Part shown: piece after piece, positions 1-8,583 of the stretch
How the letters are laid out: each line of letters starts with the position of its first letter
Numbering within the stretch: the stretch's first letter is position 1
Notes under the pieces: model-generated
The model's input: the letters and a program-made list of their open reading frames with translations, nothing else
The model's database searches: none
What the model was told of the DNA's origin: nothing
Program-made: the position numbers and the translations under genes
DNA from: Micromonospora sp. HNM0581
GTDB taxonomy: Bacteria; Actinomycetota; Actinomycetes; Mycobacteriales; Micromonosporaceae
Length of the DNA: 64,000 nucleotides
Direction: 5' to 3'
NCBI RefSeq assembly: GCF_012726175.1
Contig: NZ_JAASAD010000004.1
Coordinates: forward strand, 1-64,000

Positions 1-99
1 GGCGACATCGGCGTGGGCGGCGACCGGACCGGCGAACAGGCCACCGGTGAACGCCAGACCCGCAACACCCAGAACACTCTTCCGCAGCATCGTGTTCAT
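1..99 (-). CDS. Secreted protein, N-terminal part only (cut by window edge)
   Basis: Only the first 33 codons lie in the window, read leftward from an ATG at 99. They encode a classic Sec signal peptide: MNTMLRK, a hydrophobic core (VLGVAGLAF...GGLFAG) and an Ala-rich cleavage zone ending AAHAD. A GGAG ribosome-binding site lies about 8 bases upstream of the ATG on the minus strand. The mature protein is outside the window, so its function cannot be named. Small exported cell-surface proteins of actinomycetes start like this. Confidence 0.7.
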   Translation of the reverse strand, partial: MNTMLRKSVLGVAGLAFTGGLFAGPVAAHADVA

Positions 100-773
100 G
101 ATCAAGCTCCAATCGGGGGTCACCGCACACCCACACCGAGGGGGACCGGTCAGGCGCACGCAAAACACCAACAGAAAAGGGCACAGAAAAACAAGAAAGG
201 GAACAAGATCTCCGGCCGGGGGTCTACCTCACGTCGCCGGGACCATGTGTAACGACCACCGACCCGCCACCATTCCCGTCAGCGGCACACCCACCCGGGG
301 GCGGCGCCCGCCACGGCCGGGCGGTCCTCCTCGCTCGTTCAGGGATCTCCAACGCCCCCACCACGCCCCCCATTCCACCCGGGCCGGCCACCGAACCCGA
401 CCCCCGAGCCCAAACCACACACACCGTCGACCATGAGGTTGACGGCGGTTTTAAAGATCAACACGCCGCCAACCTCATGGTCAACGAGTGGAAGGCGGGG
501 TGGGGGGCTGGTTGGGCGGCGGGGTCAAGCCTGCCCGCCCGGAGCCGGGCACGGCGGGCCACACCCCCAACCACGCCCACAACAGCGCCCGACCGCCCCT
601 TCCGCGACGCCTGTGGCGTCCGGGGGAACACGGGACGGCAGCGAGGATTTCTCGTTTTCACCGGATCGGGTCTCAAGCCCACCTAGTGTTGGGCACACCG
701 GTGCTAGTCACGGAGTTGGCCACCCGAACGACGTCCCACGCAGTCAGCGGACGAAAAGTGAGGGAAGACGCGT
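100..773. other. 674-bp intergenic region with purine-rich leader and hairpin
   Basis: No convincing gene is present; the short open frames here have no recognisable protein character. Positions about 160-215 are unusually A-rich for this genome and lie in the leader of the minus-strand secreted-protein gene. A strong inverted repeat occupies 429-482 (own entry). A GAGGGAAG ribosome-binding site for the next plus-strand gene lies just before 774. The region probably carries two divergent promoters. Confidence 0.5.
429..482. repeat. Near-perfect 19-bp inverted repeat
   Basis: The arms 429-447 and 464-482 pair at 18 of 19 positions (A442/C469 is the only mismatch) around a 16-base AT-rich loop at 448-463. 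It sits between divergently read genes, so a simple terminator is not the obvious explanation. It could be an operator, an RNA hairpin in a leader, or the remains of a mobile-element end. The arms are seen directly; the function is unknown. Confidence 0.75.
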
Positions 774-1265
774 ATGAAGGCAACAAAATTTCTCGTACCG
801 GCGGCAGGCGGCGTTACTTTCGGCGCACTGCTGCTGCCCGGCACCGCGCTGGCCGACACGATCGTGTCGCCGTCCACCACGCCGGTCGGTGGAACCGTCG
901 TACTGACCACGACGGGCTGCAACCCGAAGTCAGGTGACGCGATCTTCCGTGTCACCGGGCCGGACCGCGACCAGAACGTTCGCTCCACCACCGCCGCCGC
1001 CGGTGGCGGGTTGAGCGCCGAACTGTTCACGGCCGGTTTCACCCTGGGCAGCTACACGGTGGCTGCCACCTGCGGCGACGGTACACCCGACAGCAGCGCC
1101 ACCCTGACGATCACCCCGATCGGCGGCGCCGCGGCCGGGGGCCGGACCGGCGACGACGGGATCGGGACAATGGCCACCGGCGCCACCCTGCTGGCCACCG
1201 CGCTCGGCGGTGCCGTCATCCTGGCCCGGCGACGCCGTCACGCCGTCACCGCCGCAACCCACTGA
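774..1265 (+). CDS. Secreted Ig-like protein with C-terminal membrane anchor
   Basis: This 163-residue protein has an N-terminal signal peptide (charged start, hydrophobic core to about residue 27, cleavage after ALA). A beta-rich domain follows at about residues 30-115, with one cysteine pair (TTGCN and AATCG) that could form a disulphide. The C-terminus has a Gly/Ala-rich hydrophobic segment at about residues 130-152 followed by RRRRH. That layout (signal, exposed domain, membrane helix, basic tail) is the classic shape of a cell-wall-anchored protein, but no LPXTG-type motif is seen. A sortase gene follows 119 bp downstream on the same strand, so it may be its substrate or partner. Start chosen at ATG with GAGGGAAG upstream. 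Confidence 0.75.
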   Translation: MKATKFLVPAAGGVTFGALLLPGTALADTIVSPSTTPVGGTVVLTTTGCNPKSGDAIFRVTGPDRDQNVRSTTAAAGGGLSAELFTAGFTLGSYTVAATCGDGTPDSSATLTITPIGGAAAGGRTGDDGIGTMATGATLLATALGGAVILARRRRHAVTAATH

Positions 1266-1384
1266 TCCACGGCTCACCCCATCCTGCGACGGGTGCCCGT
1301 GCCAGCTCCACGGTACGGGCACCCGAGGCGGCACGGCAGACACAGTTCCGCGCCCATCGCGGACACCGGCGAACGGAGATTCCC

Positions 1385-1999
1385 GTGCGGGCGTACCGGT
1401 TGGGCCGTCTCCTGGTCGCGGCGCTCGCGGTGACCGGCCTCGCGCTGCTCGGGGCGGGTGTGACGCGGCTGCCGGTGCGACCGCCGCAACCGGACGGAGC
1501 CGCCGCTGCGCACCGCACGGTGCCAGCGCCGCACCTACCGTCACTGCCCCGAGCCGTCCCCGTCGAGGTACGCATCCCCGCCATCGACCTTCACGCACCG
1601 CTGATGTCCGTCGCCGCTGATGCCGCCGGGACGCTGGAGGTACCGCCGCTGGACCGCCCGGCCGTGGCGGGCTGGTACCGGCCCGGGGTCAGCCCCGGGG
1701 AGACCGGCAACGCGGTGCTGGTGGGTCACGTGGACTCCCCCGCCGGGCCGGCCGTCTTCTTCGACCTCGGACGGCTGCGTCCCGGGGACACCATCGAGAT
1801 CGTCCGGACCGACACCCGGCTGGTGCGCTTCGCCGTGCACGCCGTCGAGGCGTATCCGAAGGACCGGTTCCCCACCGACCTGGTCTACGGGCCCGGCGAC
1901 GCGGCCGGGCTCCGCCTGATCACCTGCGGCGGCCGGTTCGACGGGGACAGCGGCGAGTACGTCGACAACCTCGTCGTCTTCGCCACCAGGGCGGCCTGA
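1385..1999 (+). CDS. Class F-type sortase
   Basis: A 204-residue exported transpeptidase-like protein. Residues about 7-28 form a membrane anchor, followed by a Pro-rich linker and the sortase beta-barrel from about residue 58 (VPVEVRIPAIDLHAPL). The catalytic His is in VGHVDSP (His115) and the Cys in LITCGGRFD (Cys181), matching the TC-G-G pattern of actinobacterial class F/E sortases. The GTG start at 1385 precedes the basic-hydrophobic leader directly. Sortases cleave a sorting signal and attach surface proteins to peptidoglycan. The likely partner is the anchored protein encoded just upstream, although that protein lacks a clear sorting pentapeptide. Confidence 0.85.
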   Translation: MRAYRLGRLLVAALAVTGLALLGAGVTRLPVRPPQPDGAAAAHRTVPAPHLPSLPRAVPVEVRIPAIDLHAPLMSVAADAAGTLEVPPLDRPAVAGWYRPGVSPGETGNAVLVGHVDSPAGPAVFFDLGRLRPGDTIEIVRTDTRLVRFAVHAVEAYPKDRFPTDLVYGPGDAAGLRLITCGGRFDGDSGEYVDNLVVFATRAA

Positions 2000-2070
2000 A
2001 CCCGAGTTCGACCGTCGGGGCACCGGAAGACCCGTCGCCAACGGCGTACGCCGGAGAGGACTTCGGCAGC

Positions 2071-3471
2071 TCAGGGCCCGAGCGGAGGGACGGCCGGCCC
2101 GAACGGTCTCCGGTCGCCAGCCGGCCGGATCGCCAGGGCTGCCGCGATCAACAGGTACGGCACGGCGGCGACCGCGAACGCCACCGGATTTCCCGCCATG
2201 GTTGCGACCAGTCCGTACCCGGCGTACACCACGATGATCGTCAGGTCGGTGCCCATGCCGGCGACCGAGGTGACGGTGGCCCGCCCCGGCCCGGTGATCC
2301 GGGCCTGTAGTCGCGCGTCGGCCAGCACCGAGGCCAGTTGCAGGCCGCAGAACGCCACCGCCACCAGACCGAACCCGGCCGGGTGACCCACCAGCGCGCC
2401 CGAGGCCAGGGTCAGGGCCGAGCCGACCAGCAGCACCGCGTAGCCGCGACTGCCGAACCGCTGACCGACCGGAGCGAGCAGACCGCCGACGATCTGCCCA
2501 ACCGTGACGATCAGGAGCAGCAGCGGCACGGTCGTCAACGCGACTCCGGTGTCGCGGGCCAGCAGCGGCGTGTACTCGTCCAGGGCGCCCCAGACAGCAC
2601 CGACCCCGGCGACGAGCAGCACCGCCCGGCGCACCGGCCGGTTGCCGCGGGCCTCGGCGACCCCCGCGCGCAGCCCCTGCCACCAGCCGAGCTCGTCCTC
2701 ATCCGGGTCCGGTCTCGCCGTCGCGGTTACTGCCACGCCGACCACGGTCGGCGCGGCCCTACCCAGGGCAGGCACGGTGGAATCGGCGTCGGGGCCGCGC
2801 GGCACGGTGTGGTCGGTGTCGAGGCCACCGGGCACGGTGTCGAGGCAGCGCGGCAGGCAGGCGCCGTCGCCGGCCCGGTCGACGTCCGGGCCGGCGGACC
2901 GGCGGTCGTCGGGGAAGCGGACCGCGACGGCCGCGGCGAGCAGGCACGCCGCGACGCTGGCCGCCCCGACTGCCGGGTAGCCGCCGAATGTGAGCACCGG
3001 AGCGGCCAGCACGATCGACCCCAGCACCCCGACGGTGCCGGCGGTACGCGCCCGGCCGATGACGCGGGCATACCGGTCGGCGACACCGAGCTCGTCCAGC
3101 TCGTCGAAGACCAACGCCTCCGTCGCGCCGGAGGCGAGTGCGCCGCCCGCTCCCCAGAGGACGAAACCGACGGCGAACGCCGGATAGGACGGTACAACGG
3201 TCCACAGGGCGAAGCCGGCGGCGGTGCACAACGGGGCAAGGCAGAGCATTCGCTGCCGGGAGGTCGCGTCGGCCCAGGCGCCGGACGGCACCTCCAGCGC
3301 GATGCTGGCCAGCGACCAGATGACGAAAAGCGAGGAAATCTGCCCGACCGACAGGCCGGTGTCTGCGAAGAGCAGCGCGTACACCGGGTAGAGCAGCACC
3401 AGGTCGGTGAGGAACGCGTACACGTAGAGCGTGCCGGCCAGGCGGCGGGCACGCGGCGAGCTCGGGATCAT
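2071..3471 (-). CDS. MFS transporter
   Basis: A 466-residue polytopic membrane protein of the major facilitator superfamily. The first helices start around residue 12 (LYVYAFLTDLVLLYPVYALL). The loop 2-3 motif-A region reads PSGAWADATSRQRML, close to the G-x-x-x-D-x-x-x-R-R consensus. A long, charged, poorly conserved loop at about residues 188-265 separates the two six-helix halves, which is longer than usual. The family exports or imports small molecules using the proton gradient; the substrate cannot be predicted. It stands alone on the minus strand and is preceded by its own intergenic region. Confidence 0.85.
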   Translation of the reverse strand: MIPSSPRARRLAGTLYVYAFLTDLVLLYPVYALLFADTGLSVGQISSLFVIWSLASIALEVPSGAWADATSRQRMLCLAPLCTAAGFALWTVVPSYPAFAVGFVLWGAGGALASGATEALVFDELDELGVADRYARVIGRARTAGTVGVLGSIVLAAPVLTFGGYPAVGAASVAACLLAAAVAVRFPDDRRSAGPDVDRAGDGACLPRCLDTVPGGLDTDHTVPRGPDADSTVPALGRAAPTVVGVAVTATARPDPDEDELGWWQGLRAGVAEARGNRPVRRAVLLVAGVGAVWGALDEYTPLLARDTGVALTTVPLLLLIVTVGQIVGGLLAPVGQRFGSRGYAVLLVGSALTLASGALVGHPAGFGLVAVAFCGLQLASVLADARLQARITGPGRATVTSVAGMGTDLTIIVVYAGYGLVATMAGNPVAFAVAAVPYLLIAAALAIRPAGDRRPFGPAVPPLGP

Positions 3472-3633
3472 CGGGGCCTTTCGAGGTGGGACGGGTCACG
3501 GACACCTGTGTCGCGGTGTCCATGGCGGCCCACGGCCTCGGATGACGGATCAATGTCGCCAGGTCATGGCGCTGATGATAACGCCGCACGCGGCGGTTCC
3601 ACACGGGCTGGTCCGAAGCGTTCGACGGTGTGC

Positions 3634-3670
3634 GGGCGGAACGGGGCCGACTGCCGGCCCCGTTCCGCCC
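3634..3670 (-). terminator. GC-rich hairpin terminator
   Basis: A perfect 15-bp stem (3634-3648 with 3656-3670) around a 7-base loop lies directly downstream of the minus-strand MscS-like gene that ends at 3677. There is no clear U-tract, as is common for actinomycete terminators. Confidence 0.7.
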
Positions 3671-3676
3671 GGTCGG

Positions 3677-4678
3677 TCAGCGCTGCTCGTCGGTCTTCGG
3701 CAGCACGATCGTCGAGTCGCTGTCGGCAGAGTCGCGCCGTGCCGGCACCTGCGGCTGATTCGGGGGAACCACCTGGGTGGTGTCCGCGTCGTTCTCCGGC
3801 GGCGTCGAAGACTCCGGCCCGGGGTGCGTGGGGGCGGCGCTCTGGCGTGGCAGCGGCGTGGTCGCGTCGGGATCGACGGCGGCCCCGGCGACGACTTGGG
3901 TAGCCTCCGGGTCGTCGACGGACGACGAGCCGGCGGTGGTCGGTGCGGCGGGGTCGGCGAGATGCTCGTCGGTGTCGCGGCGGCTGGCAGAGTACACCCG
4001 GGCATGCTCGGCGATGGTCCGCGACTCCTGCTCCGCCCGGGCGAGCCAGGACTCCCAGCGGTGCTGCATCGGACGCACCAGCCCGCCACCGACCCCGACC
4101 ACGAGGATGCCGCCGATGGTGGCCAGCACGGCGATCAGTACCGGCGTGGTCACCGTGGTCGCAACACCGATCTGGGCGAGCGCGGCGATGATGCCGAGAC
4201 CGAGAATGAACGCCGAGGCTGCGGTGGCCAGCAGCCGGCCGTAGGACAACCCGCCGAGCGCACCGGAGATGATGTCCTTCACCGCACTCGCGATCGCGGC
4301 GGCGACGACCACGATGACGATCGCCACGAAGGCGCGGGGCAGCCAGGCAATGACCCCACCGATCAGGTCGGAGATCGGGTTCGGCCCCCAGACCCCGAAG
4401 GCCAGGTAGAGGGTGAGCAGCAGGATCCCGTAGTAGGCCAGTCGGGCGACGATGTCGCTGGCGTCGTAGCGGGATCGGGCCAGGGCCCGGCGGATGCCGC
4501 CCCGCTCGACCGCACGGTCGAAGCCGACCCGTTCGAGCAGCCGGTTCACCAGCTTCAGCGCGGCCTTGGCCAGCAGCCAGCCGACAACCATGATGGCCAC
4601 GAAGGCAAGCGCCTTGGGTAGAAAGAGAAGTATCGAGCGGAGGGTGTCCCCCACCGCGTCACCGAAGTCGTCTCGCAT
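3677..4678 (-). CDS. MscS-like conserved-TM-helix membrane protein
   Basis: The ATG at 4678 has a GGAGG site about 10 bases upstream, so it is preferred to an in-frame GTG at 4693. The 333-residue product has five or so membrane helices in its first 220 residues (for example LLFLPKALAFVAIMVVGWLL and AFVAIVIVVVAAAIASAV), with the repeated G-GLL pattern of the conserved TM helix/small mechanosensitive-channel-like family. The last 120 residues are a hydrophilic, Pro/Asp/Ser-rich tail, probably cytoplasmic and disordered, with repeated ATQVV/TTQVV motifs. A role in osmotic or envelope stress is inferred from family only. Confidence 0.75.
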   Translation of the reverse strand: MRDDFGDAVGDTLRSILLFLPKALAFVAIMVVGWLLAKAALKLVNRLLERVGFDRAVERGGIRRALARSRYDASDIVARLAYYGILLLTLYLAFGVWGPNPISDLIGGVIAWLPRAFVAIVIVVVAAAIASAVKDIISGALGGLSYGRLLATAASAFILGLGIIAALAQIGVATTVTTPVLIAVLATIGGILVVGVGGGLVRPMQHRWESWLARAEQESRTIAEHARVYSASRRDTDEHLADPAAPTTAGSSSVDDPEATQVVAGAAVDPDATTPLPRQSAAPTHPGPESSTPPENDADTTQVVPPNQPQVPARRDSADSDSTIVLPKTDEQR

Positions 4679-4787
4679 CGAGTGGTCCTCCACGGGGGCA
4701 GGTGGTTCGTCCGGCCCGACCTACCCGCCCGTTCGCGGGGAGAAACCAGAACCGTCAGCAACGGCCCGAACACACCGTCGGCGGACC

Positions 4788-6617
4788 TCAGTGCCCGTGG
4801 TAGAGGGCGGCGACGTCGTCGGCGAAGTGGTCCTGTACGGCCTCCCGCCTGATCTTGAGCGTCGGGGTGAGTTCCGCATCCGCCTCGGTGAGATCCCGGT
4901 GCAGGATCCGGAAGGTCTTGACCTGCTCGGCCCGGGAAACGCTCCGGTTGGCCCCGTCGATCGCGGTCTGGATCTCGTCACGTAGTTCCGGGTTGTCCCG
5001 TAGCGCGGACACCGCCGCCCCTGGGTGCCCGTGCTGATCCCGCCACCGCGTCCACGCCTGCGGGTCGACCGTCACCAACGCTGCGACGTAGGGGCGGCCA
5101 TCAGCGACAAGCATCACCTGGCCGACCAGTGGATGCGCCCGGATGCGCTCCTCGATCGGCGCGGGCGCGATGTTCTTGCCGGCGGTCGTGACCATGATGT
5201 CCTTCGTCCTACCGGTGATCCGCAGGAAACCGTCGTCGTCGATCGTGCCGAGGTCACCGGTGCGCAGCCACCCGTCGTCGGTCAAGGCGGCCCGGGTGGC
5301 CTCCGGGTTGTGCCAGTACCCGCCGAACACCACCTCTCCCCGGGCGTGGATCTCGCCGTCGTCGGCGATGCGGATCCGCACCCCCGGCAGTGGTCGACCC
5401 ACCGTACCGATCCGGATGGCAGCCGGCAGGTTGGCGGTCAGCGCCGGAGACGTCTCGGTGAGCCCGTAGCCCTCCAGCACCGTGATGCCCGCGCCCCGGA
5501 AGAAGTGCCCCAGCCGCTCCCCCATCGGCGCGCCACCCACGATGGCCAGCCGGCACCGCCCACCGAGGGCGGCCCGCAACCGGCGGTACGCGGCCAGGTC
5601 GAACACCAGATGCGCCAGGCGGAGCAGCCTGCCCGGCCCGTGCGGGGTGTCCAGCGATCGGCTGTACCGTACGGCCGCCCACTCGGCGATGTCGAACAGC
5701 CATCCCCGGTGCGCGTCCTCGGCGGTGCGGCGGGCCTGGTCCCGCATCTTCTCGAACATGCGGGGTACGGCGAGGATGAAGGTGGGCCGGAACCGACGCA
5801 GCTGGTCGAGCACCCCGGAAATGTCGGCGCTGTGCACCATGGTGGCCCGGGTGTGCACCATGCCCACCTGGATCAGTCGGGCAAAGGCATGTGCCAGCGG
5901 CAGGAACAGCACCGTCGACGCACCTGGATGCAGCAACTCGGGCAGGACCGCCGTGGCGTTGCCGATGTCGGCGGAAATGTTGCCGTGGGTCAGCACGCAA
6001 CCCTTCGGTGAGCCGGTGGTGCCGCTCGTGTAGACGATGGTGGCGATGTCGCCGCCCGTCACGGCGGCCCGGCGGGCGTCCACCTCGGCGGCGTCGACCG
6101 CACGCCCCCGAACGACCAGCTCGATCAGATCACCGGAGTCGATACGCCAGATCTGCCGTAACTGGGACAGCTCAGACCTCCACTCGGCCACGCTGGCGGC
6201 GTGGCCGGCGGTCTCCAGCACACAACCCACCGCACCGGAGTCGCCGAGTATCCGGCGGATCTGTTCGGCGCTCGAGGTGTCGTAGATCGGCACGGTGACC
6301 GCGCCGACGGACCAGAGGGCATAGTCCACGAGCGTCCACTCGTACCGGGTGCGGCTGAGCAACCCGACCCGGTCACCGTGCGCGATCCCGGCGGCGACGA
6401 AGCCGCGGGCCACCGCCGTCACGTCGTCGCGGAACTCCCGGCAGGTCACCGGCAGGGCGCCACCGCGCCCGGAGCGGCGTACCGGCCACGACCTCGGGTC
6501 CGGGTCGGGCCTGACGAACTGCACGGCGTCCGGATCCTCTGTCGCGTTGCGCCACACCCGCTCCGCCAGGCTGGCATCGTCGCCGCTGACGATCGGCTCG
6601 ACCGCTGTCTCCCGCAC
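4788..6617 (-). CDS. Long-chain fatty-acid-CoA ligase (AMP-forming)
   Basis: A 609-residue ANL-superfamily enzyme that should activate fatty acids to acyl-CoA via an acyl-adenylate. The P-loop is YTSGTTGSPKGCVLTH at about residue 195. The A5 region is GYGLTETSP, followed by LRTGDLG and GRTKDIMVTTAGKNIAP, typical of FadD15-like long-chain ligases; length is typical. The start is GTG at 6617 with a purine-rich AGGTGG upstream. It reads in the same direction as the MscS-like gene 109 bp further on, but is probably a separate housekeeping lipid gene. Confidence 0.9.
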   Translation of the reverse strand: MRETAVEPIVSGDDASLAERVWRNATEDPDAVQFVRPDPDPRSWPVRRSGRGGALPVTCREFRDDVTAVARGFVAAGIAHGDRVGLLSRTRYEWTLVDYALWSVGAVTVPIYDTSSAEQIRRILGDSGAVGCVLETAGHAASVAEWRSELSQLRQIWRIDSGDLIELVVRGRAVDAAEVDARRAAVTGGDIATIVYTSGTTGSPKGCVLTHGNISADIGNATAVLPELLHPGASTVLFLPLAHAFARLIQVGMVHTRATMVHSADISGVLDQLRRFRPTFILAVPRMFEKMRDQARRTAEDAHRGWLFDIAEWAAVRYSRSLDTPHGPGRLLRLAHLVFDLAAYRRLRAALGGRCRLAIVGGAPMGERLGHFFRGAGITVLEGYGLTETSPALTANLPAAIRIGTVGRPLPGVRIRIADDGEIHARGEVVFGGYWHNPEATRAALTDDGWLRTGDLGTIDDDGFLRITGRTKDIMVTTAGKNIAPAPIEERIRAHPLVGQVMLVADGRPYVAALVTVDPQAWTRWRDQHGHPGAAVSALRDNPELRDEIQTAIDGANRSVSRAEQVKTFRILHRDLTEADAELTPTLKIRREAVQDHFADDVAALYHGH

Positions 6618-7126
6618 GCTCGTCCACCTGCCGTCGTGTCAACCGTCCTGCGGCTGATGGTGGACCGTTGTCGGACGACACGACCCGGAAACCCGGAAAT
6701 CCACCTCGCGGACCGGCTCTCGTGCTAGCCGCCGCGCCGCCATTCCGTTCGGTGTGCGGACCAGCGCCGCCTCATCGGGCGGCCCGGCCGTGGTGTTGTG
6801 CTCGGTGGTGGCGACGAAGTCCAACCCGATTTCGCGGGCGGTGGCGACGAGTTGCCCGGGGTGACTTCGCCACCAGCGGAGAGTGTCGGGTGTAGATGGA
6901 CATCGCCCCGATACCAGCCGGGCTTCGGACGGATCGGCTCGCCGTCGGCCCGCAAGCCCGCGGTGCGTGGCCGTCTCGACTGATCGGAGAAAGCACCACC
7001 GCGGCAGACTACCGCCGCCCGCCGCTGGAGTCCTACCCAGGGAGGATGTGGAGCTCCGCCCAGTGGCCGCGGTTGCGGCTCCTGGTCGGGCGCGACCGGC
7101 GGTCGCTCGATCCAGCATCTACAGAC
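6618..7126. other. 509-bp gap with gene remnant
   Basis: Apart from the PHP-hydrolase fragment described separately, nothing coding is recognised. The leader of the plus-strand membrane-protein operon begins somewhere after about 7000. The sequence just before the ATG at 7127 lacks a clear ribosome-binding site, so that message may be leaderless or have a short leader. Confidence 0.4.
6690..6945 (-). pseudogene. Frameshifted fragment of a PHP-domain (CehA/McbA-type) hydrolase
   Basis: One minus-strand frame encodes GWYRGDVHLHPTLSAGGE up to about position 6860. The next piece of the same family, QLVATAREIGLDFVATTEHN, continues in another frame down to about 6783. Inserting a single C near 6856-6860 would join them into the canonical start of a PHP metallohydrolase (metal-binding HLH and TEHNT motifs). 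After TTEHNTT the resemblance ends, so most of the catalytic domain is missing. This is a broken, truncated remnant rather than a working gene, unless the sequence has an error here. Confidence 0.6.
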
Positions 7127-8140
7127 ATGACTGACAACTTGTCGCGGCGGACGTACCGGCATCGTCCCCTGGTGGTCTTCGTCTCGGCGATGGCGGTGCT
7201 CGCCGTCGTCTGCGCGGTCGGTATCGTGGCCGACCAGCGGATCCTGACCGGCGTGCCGATCTGGCTCAAACCATTCAAGTTCTCGGTGTCGTTCGTCCTG
7301 TACGGCGGCACCCTGGTCTGGCTGCTCTCCCTGCTGCGTCGCCGTAGCCGGGCCGCGGAGTGGGCGGTGACCGTGGTGGTCGCCACGGGTGTCGTGGAGA
7401 TGAGCATCATCGTCGGGCAGGTGATCCGCGGCACCACCAGCCACTACAACCAGACAAGCGCGTTGAACACCGTGCTGTGGCAGGTGATGGGCGCGGCGAT
7501 CATGGTGTTGTTCGTCGCCCACGTCGTCATCGGTGTCGCGGTGCTGCGGCAGCCGATCGCCGGCCGCGCCAGCCGTTACGCGATCGGCTCGGGGCTCGGC
7601 CTGGCGGCACTCGGCATGCTGGTGGCGATACCGATGACCCTGCCGGGTCAGGCGCCCGCGATCGAGGGCATCGCCGGGGCGCACAGTGTGGGCGTACCCG
7701 ACGGCGGGCCAGGGTTGCCGCTGCTCGGTTGGAGCACCACCGGCGGGGACCTACGGATCGGGCACTTCGTGGGGCTGCACGGGATGCAGGTGCTGCCGTT
7801 TGTGGCGCTGCTGCTGGGCCGGTTCGCCGGTGGCCGGTTGGACGAGCGGACCCGGGCGCGGTTGCTGCTCGTCGTGGGCGTCGGTTACGGTGCGGCGACC
7901 GTACTGCTGACCTGGCAGGCGCTACGTGGGCAGCCGCTGCTACGACCGGACACCCTCACCCTCGTCGCCGCCGCGACGCTGGCGGTGGCGACCGTCGCCG
8001 CTGCCACGGCGGTGCTGACCCGACACCGGTCTTCGGCGCGCACGGTCGGGCACCGACCGGAAGGCCCCGGTGAACAGGGCAGGGCGGCTCCGCGCGACGG
8101 GCGGATCGTGGGTGACGAACGGGCGGAGGTGATCGCGTGA
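7127..8140 (+). CDS. Polytopic membrane protein of unknown function
   Basis: A 337-residue protein with about eight hydrophobic helices, starting with VVFVSAMAVLAVVCAVGIV. A motif WLKPFKFSVSFVLYGG follows, and later helices contain conserved-looking polar residues (GQVIRGTTSHYN; GLHGMQVLPF). I do not recognise a named family; His/Asn/Thr inside helices could suit a cofactor- or ion-binding membrane protein. The ATG at 7127 is chosen because upstream codons look non-coding. It overlaps the next gene by GTGA and starts a four-gene operon ending in a two-component system. Confidence 0.7.
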   Translation: MTDNLSRRTYRHRPLVVFVSAMAVLAVVCAVGIVADQRILTGVPIWLKPFKFSVSFVLYGGTLVWLLSLLRRRSRAAEWAVTVVVATGVVEMSIIVGQVIRGTTSHYNQTSALNTVLWQVMGAAIMVLFVAHVVIGVAVLRQPIAGRASRYAIGSGLGLAALGMLVAIPMTLPGQAPAIEGIAGAHSVGVPDGGPGLPLLGWSTTGGDLRIGHFVGLHGMQVLPFVALLLGRFAGGRLDERTRARLLLVVGVGYGAATVLLTWQALRGQPLLRPDTLTLVAAATLAVATVAAATAVLTRHRSSARTVGHRPEGPGEQGRAAPRDGRIVGDERAEVIA

Positions 8141-8574
8141 GTGCCACGTTGTTCTCGTTGACCTTCGCGGTCGCGGCACCCTTCTGGGTGCTGATGATCC
8201 TGCTGCCGAACTGGGCGGCGACCCACCGGATCATCCAGTCACCGCTGATCGTGGCCCCGGCCGTGGCGATCTACGCGATCCTGGTCGTCCCGGCGTTCGG
8301 GGAGGTCCTGCCGGTCGTGGTGTCACCCACCCTCGACGGCGTACAGGGTCTGCTCGGCGGCACCGACGGGGCGGCCGCGGCCTGGGCACACTTCATCGCC
8401 TTCGACCTGTTCGTTGGCCGTTGGGCCTGGCTTGACAGCCGTGAGCGGAAAGTCCCGCCGCTGGTGATGGCGCCGGTGCTGGTGTCGACGATCCTGGTGG
8501 GCCCACTCGGCCTGGCCGGGTACCTGGCCGTACGCACCAGATGGCCCGTACCGGGCACGATCAGCAGCGCCTAG
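8137..8574 (+). CDS. DUF4281/ABA4-like membrane protein
   Basis: A 145-residue protein with four hydrophobic segments. The stretch AWAHFIAFDLFVGRWAWLDS is the signature of the DUF4281 family, related to plant ABA4, which acts in neoxanthin/abscisic-acid carotenoid chemistry. The bacterial function is unknown. Its GTG start overlaps the stop of the preceding membrane-protein gene by 4 bp (GTGA), so the two are translationally coupled. It lies directly before a histidine kinase gene. Confidence 0.8.
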   Translation: MSATLFSLTFAVAAPFWVLMILLPNWAATHRIIQSPLIVAPAVAIYAILVVPAFGEVLPVVVSPTLDGVQGLLGGTDGAAAAWAHFIAFDLFVGRWAWLDSRERKVPPLVMAPVLVSTILVGPLGLAGYLAVRTRWPVPGTISSA

Positions 8575-8583
8575 GCTGAGGTC

